From: an uncultured Clostridia bacterium
GTDB taxonomy: Bacteria; Bacillota; Clostridia; Peptostreptococcales; Anaerovoracaceae
NCBI GenBank assembly: GCA_944383465.1
Contig: CALWPQ010000020.1
Span: forward strand, 30,858-94,857
DNA: 64,000 bases
Reading direction: 5' to 3'
This document shows, one piece after another, positions 36,960 through 45,395 of this stretch; the first letter of the stretch is position 1, and each line of letters begins with the position of its first letter. The translations under genes were made by a program, and so were the position numbers. The notes under the pieces were generated by a model. It was not told the DNA's origin and ran no database searches. It saw only the letters and a program-made list of their open reading frames with translations.

Positions 36960-37694
36960 ATGAGCAATATCGTAAACGATAAGGTGCTTGAATATATCAA
37001 TGGGTATTACAAGCCGAAAAGAACAGAGCTTGCGGAGTTCAGAGCTGATGCAGAAATGCGGAAAATACCTATAATATTGAAGGATACGGAGAGTTTTCTC
37101 GGTATGATAGCCGATCTTAGCCGCCCGAAGCGAATACTTGAAATTGGCACGGCTATCGGATACAGCGCGGCATTTTTGGCATCTGCGCTGCCGTCGTGCA
37201 GAGTTGTAACGATAGAGCGCGAGGAGGACGCGCATGCGGAAGCCGTACTTAATATGGAAAGACTCGGGCTTGCGGATCGTGTGACCTGCCTTAAGGGCGA
37301 TGCCATAGAGATTATGGCGCAGCTTGCAGATGAACAAGACAGACGGTATTTTGACATCTATGGTGATTGCGAAAAGAGCAGTGCGGAAAGCGGTGCTGAG
37401 CCAACAGAAGGCGAGCCATTTGATTTCGTATTTATAGATGCGGGCAAGAGTCACTATGCGCAGTTTCTTGAATGTGCTATGAAGCTTATAGGCGAGGGCG
37501 CGCTTATTGTATGCGACAACGTATTGATGAAAGGCAAAACCGCAGCAGACGAGTACGATCCTACGGGAAAGTATAAGACCAGCATAAGGAAAATGCGCGC
37601 GTTTATAGAGATGATAACAAGCGACACGCGGCTCGATACGACAATCCTCGCAGTCGGCGACGGTATTTCTATGAGTCGTGTAAATAGTAAGTAA
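36960..37694 (+). CDS. trmR: SAM-dependent O-methyltransferase, probable tRNA 5-hydroxyuridine methyltransferase
   Basis: A 244-residue class I methyltransferase of the catechol-O-methyltransferase-like group. It shows ILEIGTAIGYSAAFLASALP (SAM-binding motif I, about 60-79), VVTIEREEDA, FDFVFIDAGKSHYAQF and VCDNVLMKG, which bears metal-binding residues. In Bacillus the equivalent gene yrrM/trmR lies between mltG and the U32 genes and makes 5-methoxyuridine at the tRNA wobble position. The same neighbours here support that role. An Asp/Glu-rich insertion near residues 130-150 is unusual. SD GAAGGAG precedes the ATG. Confidence 0.85.
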   Translation: MSNIVNDKVLEYINGYYKPKRTELAEFRADAEMRKIPIILKDTESFLGMIADLSRPKRILEIGTAIGYSAAFLASALPSCRVVTIEREEDAHAEAVLNMERLGLADRVTCLKGDAIEIMAQLADEQDRRYFDIYGDCEKSSAESGAEPTEGEPFDFVFIDAGKSHYAQFLECAMKLIGEGALIVCDNVLMKGKTAADEYDPTGKYKTSIRKMRAFIEMITSDTRLDTTILAVGDGISMSRVNSK

Positions 37695-37723
37695 ATTATA
37701 TAATATTTAGGAATGGATTTAAT

Positions 37724-38950
37724 ATGAAGAAGATGGAACTTTTGGCACCGGCAGGAGATCTTGAAAAATTAAAGATTGCTGTAATTTACGGTGCAGACGC
37801 TGTTTATTTCGGCGGAGAGTTTTTTTCGCTGCGGGCAGGAGCAGGAAATTTGACGATAGACGAAATAAAAGAGGGAGTTGCTTTTGCGCACGAACATGGT
37901 GCAAAAGCGTATATGACGCTCAATATCTTTGCGCATAACGAAGATATTGAGCCGCTTTGCGCATATCTTTCCAAGATAAAGGATATACCGATTGATGCGT
38001 TTATAATCTCCGATCCCGGCGTCATAATGCTCGTGAGAGAAATGATTCCTGATGCGGAAGTTCATCTTTCCACGCAGGCGAATATGACGAATTATGTTAC
38101 GGCAAAATTTTGGGAGGCGCAGGGAGTGAAGCGCATAGTGATTGCGCGCGAGCTTACTTTTTCGGAGATAAGAAAGTTGCGAAGCGAGATGCCGGAAAGT
38201 ATGGAACTTGAAGCGTTTGTGCACGGTGCAATGTGCATCTCCTATTCGGGAAGATGCCTTCTTTCCAATTTTATGATAGAGCGCGATGCCAACCGCGGTA
38301 TGTGTGCGCATCCGTGCCGCTGGAAGTATACGCTTATGGAAGAAAAGCGGCCGGGCGAATATTTTCCGATAGAGGAAGACGAGCGCGGTACATACATCCT
38401 GAATTCGCGCGATCTGTGCATGATAGAGCATATTCCCGAGCTTGCAGAGTCAGGTATAGTGTCGGCTAAGATAGAAGGCAGGATGAAGAGCATTTTTTAT
38501 GTGGCGACGATTGTCGGCGCATACCGCCGTGCGATAGACGAATACTATAAAAATCCGGCGGGATATAGATTCGATCCTAAATGGCTTGCCGAGCTGAAAA
38601 AGGTGTCGCATCGCGAGTTTACGACGGGTTTCTATTTCGATAAGCCGACAAATAAGGATCAAAACTATCAGACGAGCGCATATACGCGCGACTACTCCTT
38701 TACAGGTCTTGTCAAGGCATACGATGAAAAGACTGGTTATGCGGTGGTAGAGCAGCGCAATAAGATGAGCATAGGGGAGGAAATAGAAGTTTTCGGCCCG
38801 AATGCAGATTTTTACGCACAGATTCTGACAGAAATGTATGATTTCGAAACAGGAGAACCTCTTGAGTCAGCGCCGCATCCGCAGCAGATGCTCAAGATAA
38901 AACTCGACGGTTTTGCTGCACCTTACTTTATGATCAGGAAACGTAAATAA
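37724..38950 (+). CDS. trhP: U32 family peptidase-like protein, probable tRNA hydroxylation protein TrhP
   Basis: A 408-residue U32 protein. The signature LEAFVHGAMCISYSGRCLLS is followed by NRGMCAHPCRWKY, supplying the conserved cysteines that in TrhP homologues are thought to hold an iron-sulphur cluster. The N-terminal half is a TIM-barrel (ELLAPAGDLEKLKIAVIYGA). U32 proteins next to trmR (YrrN/YrrO) install the 5-hydroxyuridine that TrmR then methylates, using prephenate as donor. One long gene here replaces the two of Bacillus; length matches YrrO. Older annotation would say collagenase-like peptidase. Confidence 0.87.
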   Translation: MKKMELLAPAGDLEKLKIAVIYGADAVYFGGEFFSLRAGAGNLTIDEIKEGVAFAHEHGAKAYMTLNIFAHNEDIEPLCAYLSKIKDIPIDAFIISDPGVIMLVREMIPDAEVHLSTQANMTNYVTAKFWEAQGVKRIVIARELTFSEIRKLRSEMPESMELEAFVHGAMCISYSGRCLLSNFMIERDANRGMCAHPCRWKYTLMEEKRPGEYFPIEEDERGTYILNSRDLCMIEHIPELAESGIVSAKIEGRMKSIFYVATIVGAYRRAIDEYYKNPAGYRFDPKWLAELKKVSHREFTTGFYFDKPTNKDQNYQTSAYTRDYSFTGLVKAYDEKTGYAVVEQRNKMSIGEEIEVFGPNADFYAQILTEMYDFETGEPLESAPHPQQMLKIKLDGFAAPYFMIRKRK

Positions 38951-38982
38951 GATGACAGTTTTATAAAAAATTTGGATTTTGC

Positions 38983-39011
38983 TTGACTATAGGCTGCCGA
39001 TAATATATAAT
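38983..39011 (+). promoter_or_regulatory. strong promoter of the CNNM/CBS gene
   Basis: TTGACT (38983-38988), an exact 17-bp spacer and TATAAT (39006-39011), 62 bases before the ATG. Confidence 0.75.
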
Positions 39012-39073
39012 CGTCTCAATATATTTGAAACTGCCGCATAGGCGGCGTAATTTTGAAAGGAGTGACATTTTAA

Positions 39074-40426
39074 ATGCCGGACCCCAGTCCCAGTACATCT
39101 TTAGCTGTACAAATTATTTTCTTATTCGTTTTAATTCTCATTAATGCGTTCTTTGCGCTTGCAGAAATGTCTATTGTATCTGCCAACAAGAACAAAATCA
39201 AGGTGCTTGCTCAGGATGGCAACAAGAAAGCTGTTTTGCTGCAAAAGCTTCTCGAAGAGCCTAATAAGTTTTTATCTACAATTCAGGTGGCGATTACGCT
39301 TGCGGGATTTTTGGCAAGTGCGTCTGCGGCTGTTGCTTTGTCAGATGATTTAGGCGCTTTCCTCACGAAATTCGGCATTCCATATGGAAATCAAATAGCG
39401 GTAGTTCTCGTAACAATGATTTTATCGTATATTACATTAGTTCTCGGAGAGCTTTATCCGAAGCGGATTGCGCTTCAGCATTCGGAGACGATTGCGATGA
39501 TGGTGGTGAAGCCGCTCATTGTGATGTCGAAAATAACAAAACCGTTTGTATGGCTTCTTTCGGTATCTGTAAATTTACTTCTGCGCCTGACACGTCAAAG
39601 CGTAGATGTGGAGGATGAAGAGTTCTCGGAAGACGAAGTAATGTCGATGCTTGAAGTGGGTCAGGAAACGGGAGTACTGAAGGAAGAGGGCAAGAAAATG
39701 ATAAATGCCATCTTTGATTTTGACGACAAGCTTGCGTATGAGATAATGACACCGCGTACCGAGGTATTTCTCATAGATATCAACGATACGCCGGATGAGT
39801 ATCTCGACGAGCTTATGGAGCTTAAATATTCAAGAATACCTGTATATGATGACGATCTTGACAATATCATAGGCATACTTCATATCAAGGACTATTTTAT
39901 GAAAGCGAGAGATGATGGCTATGAAGGTGTGGATATAAGAAGCATCCTCAGAAAACCTTATTTTGTGCCGGAGTCGAAAAATATAGACTCGCTCTTCCGC
40001 GACCTTCAGAGGACGAGAAACAATATAGCGATACTTATAGACGAATACGGTGGATTTTCCGGTATTGTTACGATGGAAGATATCATTGAGGAAATCGTGG
40101 GCGAAATCGAAGACGAATATGATGAGGAAGAATCGGAAATTGAAAAGGTTGACGATCAAATTTATATTATAAGCGGCTTTACGTCGCTTGACGATATAAA
40201 TGAAGAGATAGGAACAAATCTCGAATCCGAAAACAGTGAAACAATAGGAGGCTTCCTTATAGATATACTCGGTGAAATTCCTGATGACGATGAGCGCGAA
40301 CAGCGAGTCATAGAATACGGAAATTTGGTATTCAAAATACTGTCCGTAAAGGAAAGAAGAATAGAAAAAGTGGAGCTTTTCATACTTCCGGAGGAAACCG
40401 AGGAACAAGAAACAGATGAGGAGTAG
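39074..40426 (+). CDS. hemolysin-family CNNM/CorC protein with CBS domains
   Basis: Membrane protein of 450 residues. An N-terminal DUF21/CNNM region with about four helices shows ALAEMSIVSANKNKIKVLAQ and LGELYPKRIALQ. Two CBS domains follow (EIMTPRTEVFLIDI near 220 and IAILIDEYGGFSGIVTMEDI near 320) and then a CorC/HlyC C-terminal domain. Homologues are magnesium or cobalt efflux proteins; the hemolysin name is historical. It has its own promoter and terminator and is a single-gene unit. The C-terminus is rich in Glu. Confidence 0.92.
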   Translation: MPDPSPSTSLAVQIIFLFVLILINAFFALAEMSIVSANKNKIKVLAQDGNKKAVLLQKLLEEPNKFLSTIQVAITLAGFLASASAAVALSDDLGAFLTKFGIPYGNQIAVVLVTMILSYITLVLGELYPKRIALQHSETIAMMVVKPLIVMSKITKPFVWLLSVSVNLLLRLTRQSVDVEDEEFSEDEVMSMLEVGQETGVLKEEGKKMINAIFDFDDKLAYEIMTPRTEVFLIDINDTPDEYLDELMELKYSRIPVYDDDLDNIIGILHIKDYFMKARDDGYEGVDIRSILRKPYFVPESKNIDSLFRDLQRTRNNIAILIDEYGGFSGIVTMEDIIEEIVGEIEDEYDEEESEIEKVDDQIYIISGFTSLDDINEEIGTNLESENSETIGGFLIDILGEIPDDDEREQRVIEYGNLVFKILSVKERRIEKVELFILPEETEEQETDEE

Positions 40427-40473
40427 TATAGCTCTAAAATAATTATAAAAAAATATGTAAATCAAATAAATAG

Positions 40474-40512
40474 GCGGGCAGAGCGCAGTAAAAGCTCTGC
40501 CCGCTGTTTTTA
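40474..40512 (+). terminator. strong intrinsic terminator after the CNNM gene
   Basis: GCGGGCAGAGC (40474-40484) pairs perfectly with GCTCTGCCCGC (40494-40504), followed by TGTTTTTAT. Confidence 0.85.
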
Positions 40513-40641
40513 TATGCGGGAAAACTGCCGTTTACAAGGGACTAAGGCGGCATAAAATCGTATACATTTTCGTGGAATTTATAATACCGCTATGCTACAA
40601 TGAAGTCAGCGATAAATCGGGAGTTACAAAGGAATGGCAAT

Positions 40642-41085
40642 ATGGAAATCAAAGAACTTAAAGAAAACAAAAAACAATTTCTTCCGCTTCTGCTGTTAGC
40701 AGACGAGCAGGAGGATATGATAGAAAGGTATCTTGACAGGGGGACTATGTATGTTTTGGACGATGATGGAGTTAAATGCGAATGTGTAGTGACAGACGAG
40801 GGAAAAGGCGTTCTGGAGATTAAAAATATCGCTACTGAACCGGCGCATCAAGGTAAAGGATACGGTAAAATTTTAATTGATTTTGTTGCTATGGAATATA
40901 AGGGGAAATATTCTATTTTACAAGTTGGCACAGGAGATAGTCCGTTGACAATACCTTTTTATGAGAAGTGCGGATTTACTTATTCTCATAGTATTAAAAA
41001 TTTCTTCATAGATAATTATGACCATCCGATATATGAAGCAGGTACTCAATTAGTAGATATGATTATTTTGCGGAGAAAACTGTAA
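40642..41085 (+). CDS. GNAT family N-acetyltransferase
   Basis: An acetyltransferase of about 147 residues. The acetyl-CoA-binding motif reads IATEPAHQGKGYGKILIDFV (Q/R-x-x-G-x-G/A form). It is followed by LQVGTGDSPLTIPFYEKCGF and SHSIKNFF, a pattern common in small stand-alone GNATs of Gram-positive bacteria. The substrate is unknown. ATG 40642 follows AAAGGA by 8 bases; an in-frame ATG at 40600 overlaps a possible -10 (TACAAT 40596-40601) and is less likely. It is a monocistronic accessory gene between a strong terminator and the relic region downstream. Confidence 0.85.
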   Translation: MEIKELKENKKQFLPLLLLADEQEDMIERYLDRGTMYVLDDDGVKCECVVTDEGKGVLEIKNIATEPAHQGKGYGKILIDFVAMEYKGKYSILQVGTGDSPLTIPFYEKCGFTYSHSIKNFFIDNYDHPIYEAGTQLVDMIILRRKL

Positions 41086-41457
41086 ATTCCCTGTTTATCG
41101 TGGAGATAGCAAAGACAGGCAATCAAGGCGGGAAAGCCCTTCAAACGGCTTCCCGCCCATTTCAATTTTGAGAGGAAAATCCGTCTGTTTTCTGGGGAGT
41201 GCGGCTATCAGTTCTGGATACTTTGTCTTATTGTCCGGTATGGAACGAGGAACGAGGTTTTCATATACGCCCTGTCTGCTTTTCACGGCAACGCTGACAG
41301 AGCGTATAACACACTAAGCTTTGTCAGCAAAGTCGTGTGCCAAGGGGCAATCCACCTTTTAGAAAACACAGCGCAAGACGGCGTTATGACCATCACCGGA
41401 GCCATAACGCCAGCAGACCGTTTCAGTAGTCTTGCGTATAGCTTCTTGTAAACTGCC
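41086..41457. pseudogene. coding-like relic, possibly of an integrative or transposable element
   Basis: There is no complete gene, yet two frames look coding. On the minus strand 41095-41286 reads MKSRQGVYENLVPRSIPDNK... for 63 residues ending SLLSPR, preceded by an overlapping short frame. On the + strand a frame through about 41200-41450 reads RNEVFIYALSAFHGNADRAY and DGVMTITGAITPADRFSSLA before TAA. The base composition is richer in GC than the rest of the window and the codon style differs. Both fit debris from an element seen in gut Firmicutes, but I cannot name the family. Only one strand can be the true coding one. Confidence 0.4.
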
Positions 41458-41649
41458 CTAACTGACTAAAGCATACATATAGAAAAAATTTCTATTTTGG
41501 TATGTGTAAAAAGCTAAAAAACAGGTTTACAAGAATATTGTGCTGCTTTTGTAAAATCCTTTTGCAAAAGCGAAACAGCTTGACTCAAAAAAGTGTCATA
41601 AAAGCACGTCCACAGAATATTTATAGAGATATAGAGTGAAAGGACAAGG
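41458..41649. other. intergenic region before the spoIIIA operon
   Basis: AT-rich. TAGAAA/TTTCTA forms a small hairpin near 41479 followed by TTTTGG. The mother-cell sigma-E promoter expected before spoIIIAA was looked for; GTCATA near 41597 with AATATTTAT downstream is the best partial match but is not convincing. Confidence 0.3.
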
Positions 41650-42585
41650 ATGTGTATGAACGACAGTTTTAAGGCTGTAACAGCGCTGCTCCCGGAGCCT
41701 GTAAGAGAGGAAATAGCGGATATAACAAGAGGCGGCCGAAGCGAGATCACTGAGATACGCCTGCGGGCGGGACAAACCTCTTCATATCGCGTCTGCATGC
41801 GCGGAACGCAAATTGAAAAAATGGCAGCAGGCAGAGTGCTATGTGATAAGGAACTAATTAACGAATGTATAAATAAATTTATTAACTATTCGTATTATGC
41901 CTATGAAGATGAGATGAAAAACGGCTATATTACTTTGTCTGGCGGTCATCGCGTGGGTATCTGCGGACACATTGTCACGGAAAACGGCAGGGTGCATTTG
42001 ATGCGCAATATTTCGTCTATAAATATACGGCAGGCGCGCGAAGTTATCGGCATAGCCGCAGGTCTTGCAGGTAAGATAACGACTCCTGAAGGCCGCATCG
42101 AAAGCACGCTCATAGTATCGCCGCCAAGATGCGGCAAGACAACTCTTGTGCGCGACTTAGTACGAACACTCAGCGAAAGGGGCTATATAATAGGTGTGTG
42201 TGACGAGCGTTCTGAGATAGCGGGAATGCGGGACGGAGTGCCTTCATTTGATATAGGCGCAAACACCGATGTAATGGATGCCTGCCCGAAGGCGTCAGGA
42301 ATGCTGATGCTGCTTCGCTCAATGGGACCTGATGTAATAGTGACAGATGAAATCGGAAAAGCGGAGGATATCGAAGCAATAGAAAGCGTGCTGCTCGCGG
42401 GAGTGAGCATAATAGCGACAATTCACGGAGCCGGCAGACGCGATATAGCTGAAAGCAGAGTTGCAGAACTCGTGGAAAAGGGCATTTTCAGAAATATAGT
42501 GTTTCTTTCAAACAGACCAAGAATAGGCAGCATAAAACAGATTGTACATATAAATGAAGGGAGAATGAGGCGAGCTTATGATTAA
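41650..42585 (+). CDS. spoIIIAA: stage III sporulation protein AA (ATPase)
   Basis: Secretion-type ATPase of the SpoIIIA-SpoIIQ channel between mother cell and forespore. The 311-residue protein has Walker A in PPRCGKTTLVRDL (near 158-170), Walker B in DVIVTDEIG and the conserved SGGHRVGICGHIV and YYAYEDEMKNGYITL segments. ATG 41650 and ATG 41656 are both served by AAAGGACAAGG. It is the first of eight contiguous spoIIIA genes and overlaps spoIIIAB by 8 bases. Expression in the mother cell under sigma-E is expected from the family. Confidence 0.95.
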   Translation: MCMNDSFKAVTALLPEPVREEIADITRGGRSEITEIRLRAGQTSSYRVCMRGTQIEKMAAGRVLCDKELINECINKFINYSYYAYEDEMKNGYITLSGGHRVGICGHIVTENGRVHLMRNISSINIRQAREVIGIAAGLAGKITTPEGRIESTLIVSPPRCGKTTLVRDLVRTLSERGYIIGVCDERSEIAGMRDGVPSFDIGANTDVMDACPKASGMLMLLRSMGPDVIVTDEIGKAEDIEAIESVLLAGVSIIATIHGAGRRDIAESRVAELVEKGIFRNIVFLSNRPRIGSIKQIVHINEGRMRRAYD

Positions 42586-43093
42586 AATTGCGGCGTCGCT
42601 GATAACGATAGCGGGACTTGGCATATGCGGGATACTCAAAGCTGCGCGTTACAAGGAACGGACGGACACACTTTCTGATTTTATACAGACGGTGGAAAAA
42701 ATGAAAATGGAGCTTGAATACAGGAGGGAAAGCTTGCCGGAACTGATAGCAAGGCTGGCTGATGAAAATACACTTTCAGGCTGTTTTTTTACACGCACGT
42801 CGGAAATTTATAGGAATGGAAACGGACATTCGCTTAAAGAATGCTGGGATCAAGCTGCAGATGATATATATACACAGAAATGTCTTGCGGTAAATGACAT
42901 CGAGGCGATAAAAGAGCTTGGAAGCGAGCTTGGGAGCTGCGGCATCAGCGGGCAGGAAAAAGTATTCGATCTTTCACTTATGGAATTGCGGGCGCTTTTG
43001 GCAGATGCTGAGGAGGAAAGAAAAGTTAAAGGCAAAATGTACATAAGCCTCGGATTTACCGCAGGCATAACAATAGTAATTTTACTGATATAA
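42578..43093 (+). CDS. spoIIIAB: stage III sporulation protein AB
   Basis: A 171-residue membrane protein with a hydrophobic helix at each end (ASLITIAGLGICGILKAARY and ISLGFTAGITIVILLI) and a helical middle resembling GspF/PilC-type subunits (TLSDFIQTVEKMKMELEYRR, PELIARLA). It is part of the sporulation channel base. It overlaps spoIIIAA by 8 bases and is followed after 10 bases by spoIIIAC. Confidence 0.92.
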   Translation: MIKIAASLITIAGLGICGILKAARYKERTDTLSDFIQTVEKMKMELEYRRESLPELIARLADENTLSGCFFTRTSEIYRNGNGHSLKECWDQAADDIYTQKCLAVNDIEAIKELGSELGSCGISGQEKVFDLSLMELRALLADAEEERKVKGKMYISLGFTAGITIVILLI

Positions 43094-43103
43094 GGGGGCA
43101 AAA

Positions 43104-43304
43104 ATGAATTTTGATGTTGATATTATCTTTAAAATTGCCGCAATCGGCATTGCTGTGGCCGTACTCGCGCAGATACTTACAAGAGCCGGGCGTGAGGACC
43201 AGGCGCTTATGACGACGCTTGCAGGAATCGTCATCGTTATAATTCTCGTAGTACAGATGATAGCTGAGCTGTTCGACACACTGCGCTCGCTTTTTGGCTT
43301 GTAG
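43104..43304 (+). CDS. spoIIIAC: stage III sporulation protein AC
   Basis: A 66-residue protein with two membrane helices (VDIIFKIAAIGIAVAVLAQI and LAGIVIVIILVVQMIAELF). Length and sequence match the family, in which the typical start is MNxDxIFKIAxIGI. SD AAGGGGGC lies just upstream. It pairs with spoIIIAD in the channel complex. Confidence 0.93.
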   Translation: MNFDVDIIFKIAAIGIAVAVLAQILTRAGREDQALMTTLAGIVIVIILVVQMIAELFDTLRSLFGL

Positions 43305-43317
43305 GTGAAGGTGATTT

Positions 43318-43707
43318 ATGGAAGCAGATATCCTGAGGATAACGGCAGTTGCGATTGTCGGAGTAATAGTCGCAGGGCTGATAAAAGAGGTCAAGCCTGA
43401 ATTTACGGTGTATGTAGTACTGGCGACAGTAGTTATCATATTTTTTCTCGCGGCATCTAAACTGCGCGTAGTATTTGAATTTTTGAGTAACATATATGCA
43501 AATGTTACATATGGCAAGACATTTTTTCCGATTCTTATAAAGGTACTTGCTGTGGCGTATCTTACGGATTTTACTTCTCAGCTCTGCAAGGATGCCGGTG
43601 AAAGTGCGATAGGCTCAAAGCTGGAACTTGCGGGGAAGATAATTATATTTTACCTTTCAATTCCTATTTTGGTAGCGATTTTGGAGCTTATAAACAGCGT
43701 GCTGTGA
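43318..43707 (+). CDS. spoIIIAD: stage III sporulation protein AD
   Basis: A 129-residue protein with four hydrophobic segments (for example ITAVAIVGVIVAGLIKEV, VYVVLATVVIIFFLAAS). KVLAVAYLTDFTSQLCKDAG and ESAIGSKLELAGKIII near residues 75-108 are the family signature. It lies 13 bases after spoIIIAC. Confidence 0.93.
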   Translation: MEADILRITAVAIVGVIVAGLIKEVKPEFTVYVVLATVVIIFFLAASKLRVVFEFLSNIYANVTYGKTFFPILIKVLAVAYLTDFTSQLCKDAGESAIGSKLELAGKIIIFYLSIPILVAILELINSVL

Positions 43708-43714
43708 GGTGAAT

Positions 43715-44788
43715 ATGGATTATAAAGATATAATAAAGGAAAAACTTGCGGAACTTAATCTTTCCGAGCTCGAAAACGTACTCGACGACAGCGACATAGC
43801 GGGTACGCTTTCAAATGTGAGTGCGGAGAGTATTATCAGCAGTATACTTGCGGGAGAGCCGCTCTTCAATACGGAAGCTGTCATAGAAAGCGTAAAGGAT
43901 TTATTCCTTTATGAAATGAAAAGCGCGCTCGTACTTGGAGTTGAAATAGTCACAATATCGATAGTAATCGGAATGCTTAAAAGTCTGTCGTCGTCATTTG
44001 GAGAAAAAGCGGTATCCAATCTCGGAACGATGGTATGCACCTGTCTTATCATAGGGCTTTGTCTCGGCAATTTTACGACGACTTTCAATCTCTGCAAAGA
44101 CGCTGTAAACACGATGACATATACGATGCAGATATTGATACCCATATTGATACCTCTTCTTATAGCAATAGGAGGTACGGTCTCGGGCAGCGTGCTAAGT
44201 CCTGTAATAACCGGTGCGACGGCGGCAGTGAATACGATGCTTTCAAATCTGATACTTCCGGCTGTATTTATATCCACGATCTTTTTTATGGTCAACAGTA
44301 TGACGGAGAAGGATTACGTGAATAAGCTGGCCGTATTTATAAGAGGGGCAGCGACATTTGCCTGCGGTATCTCTGTTACTTTCTTTGCGGGAATCACGGC
44401 CGTGCAGAGCTTCGTTACGGAATCGGCGGACGGCGTACTTGCCGATACAGCGCGCTATTCTATCAGCAATTTTGTACCGATAATAGGCGGCTTTGCTTCT
44501 GATTCTGTCGATATGATGCTTTTGTGCGTCAATATTATAAAAAACGGTATAGGCGTGCTCGGTGTGATCGTGATAATAGTTCTGCTCGCGCTGCCGCTTA
44601 TAAAAATGCTGGCGATAGCCGTCGTCTATAAGATTACGGCCATAATAACTGAGCCGCTCGGAAACAAGCAGGTAAGCGAATGTTTAAACCAGATGGGTAA
44701 CTCTGTGATCACGATGGCGGTGATACTTTTTTTGACATCTATGATGTTTCTCGTGTTCATAGCCATAATCATAGGAATAGGGGCGTGA
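43715..44788 (+). CDS. spoIIIAE: stage III sporulation protein AE
   Basis: The largest membrane subunit of the complex, about 357 residues with seven or eight helices. After an N-terminal soluble part it shows GTMVCTCLIIGLCLGNF, LIPLLIAIGGTVSGSVLSPV and PIIGGFASDSVDMMLLC. ATG 43715 is used with GAGGTGA; the GTG at 43709 lies inside that site. It follows spoIIIAD without a meaningful gap. Confidence 0.93.
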   Translation: MDYKDIIKEKLAELNLSELENVLDDSDIAGTLSNVSAESIISSILAGEPLFNTEAVIESVKDLFLYEMKSALVLGVEIVTISIVIGMLKSLSSSFGEKAVSNLGTMVCTCLIIGLCLGNFTTTFNLCKDAVNTMTYTMQILIPILIPLLIAIGGTVSGSVLSPVITGATAAVNTMLSNLILPAVFISTIFFMVNSMTEKDYVNKLAVFIRGAATFACGISVTFFAGITAVQSFVTESADGVLADTARYSISNFVPIIGGFASDSVDMMLLCVNIIKNGIGVLGVIVIIVLLALPLIKMLAIAVVYKITAIITEPLGNKQVSECLNQMGNSVITMAVILFLTSMMFLVFIAIIIGIGA

Positions 44789-44792
44789 TTTT

Positions 44793-44960
44793 ATGTCTTA
44801 TGTGACTGAATGGGTCAAGAATATATTTATCATTGTCGTAGCGGTGTCGTTTATAGAGGTGCTGCTGCCGGCAGGTAATATGGCGAAATATGTAAAGTAC
44901 ATATTTTCACTGATCATTCTTGCAAGCATACTTGCGCCTCTTGCAAAATTAGTGGCATAA
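44793..44960 (+). CDS. spoIIIAF: minimal stage III sporulation protein AF
   Basis: A 55-residue protein, MSYVTEWVKNIFIIVVAVSF... to ...LAPLAKLVA. It occupies the spoIIIAF slot and matches only the N-terminal two-helix part of that family (EVLLPAGNMAKYVKYIFSLI, then ILASILAP). Full-length SpoIIIAF is about 200 residues with a ring-building domain after the helices; that domain is absent here and no continuation is seen in other frames before spoIIIAG. Position 4 bases after spoIIIAE and an undisturbed stop suggest a real short form rather than debris. Confidence 0.8.
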   Translation: MSYVTEWVKNIFIIVVAVSFIEVLLPAGNMAKYVKYIFSLIILASILAPLAKLVA

Positions 44961-44999
44961 GGAATATGAAATCAAATATATTTTAAGGAGGGAAAATAA

Positions 45000-45395
45000 A
45001 TGCGGATGCAGGAGAAATTTAAAATTTCACCGGAATTAAAGGATATGCTGATGCGCGCTCTCGTATGCGCCGTAGTCATTGCAGTTGGTTTTCTCGCTGT
45101 GGACGCCTTTACACAGGGGCGTGACGGCAGGAGGCAGATAGTTGACGACGACGGGGCGAGCGAAACCGCACTCATAGAGATACTTTCGGATATAAAAGGT
45201 GCGGGAGATGTCGATGTGATGGTGAAATACGATGACGGAGGCGGTGTGACGGGCGTAATAGTGACTGCGAGCGGAGCCGGGAGCGTCGTTGTGAGAAACA
45301 ATCTTACAAACGCTGTATCTGCGGTTTTCAATATCCCGGTATCAAATGTGATGGTTTTTGAAAAGGAGAATGGGGGAGAAAGCGATGAACAATAA
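45000..45395 (+). CDS. spoIIIAG: stage III sporulation protein AG (short form)
   Basis: A 131-residue protein. One membrane helix (ALVCAVVIAVGFLAVDAF, about 20-37) is followed by the ring-building domain LIEILSDIKGAGDVDVMVKY and GVIVTASGAGSVVVRNNL, ending SAVFNIPVSNVMVFE. The family normally has 190-230 residues. This one lacks most of the spacer and the variable insert seen in Bacillus. AAGGAGGG precedes the ATG. It overlaps the upstream side of spoIIIAH. Confidence 0.88.
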   Translation: MRMQEKFKISPELKDMLMRALVCAVVIAVGFLAVDAFTQGRDGRRQIVDDDGASETALIEILSDIKGAGDVDVMVKYDDGGGVTGVIVTASGAGSVVVRNNLTNAVSAVFNIPVSNVMVFEKENGGESDEQ

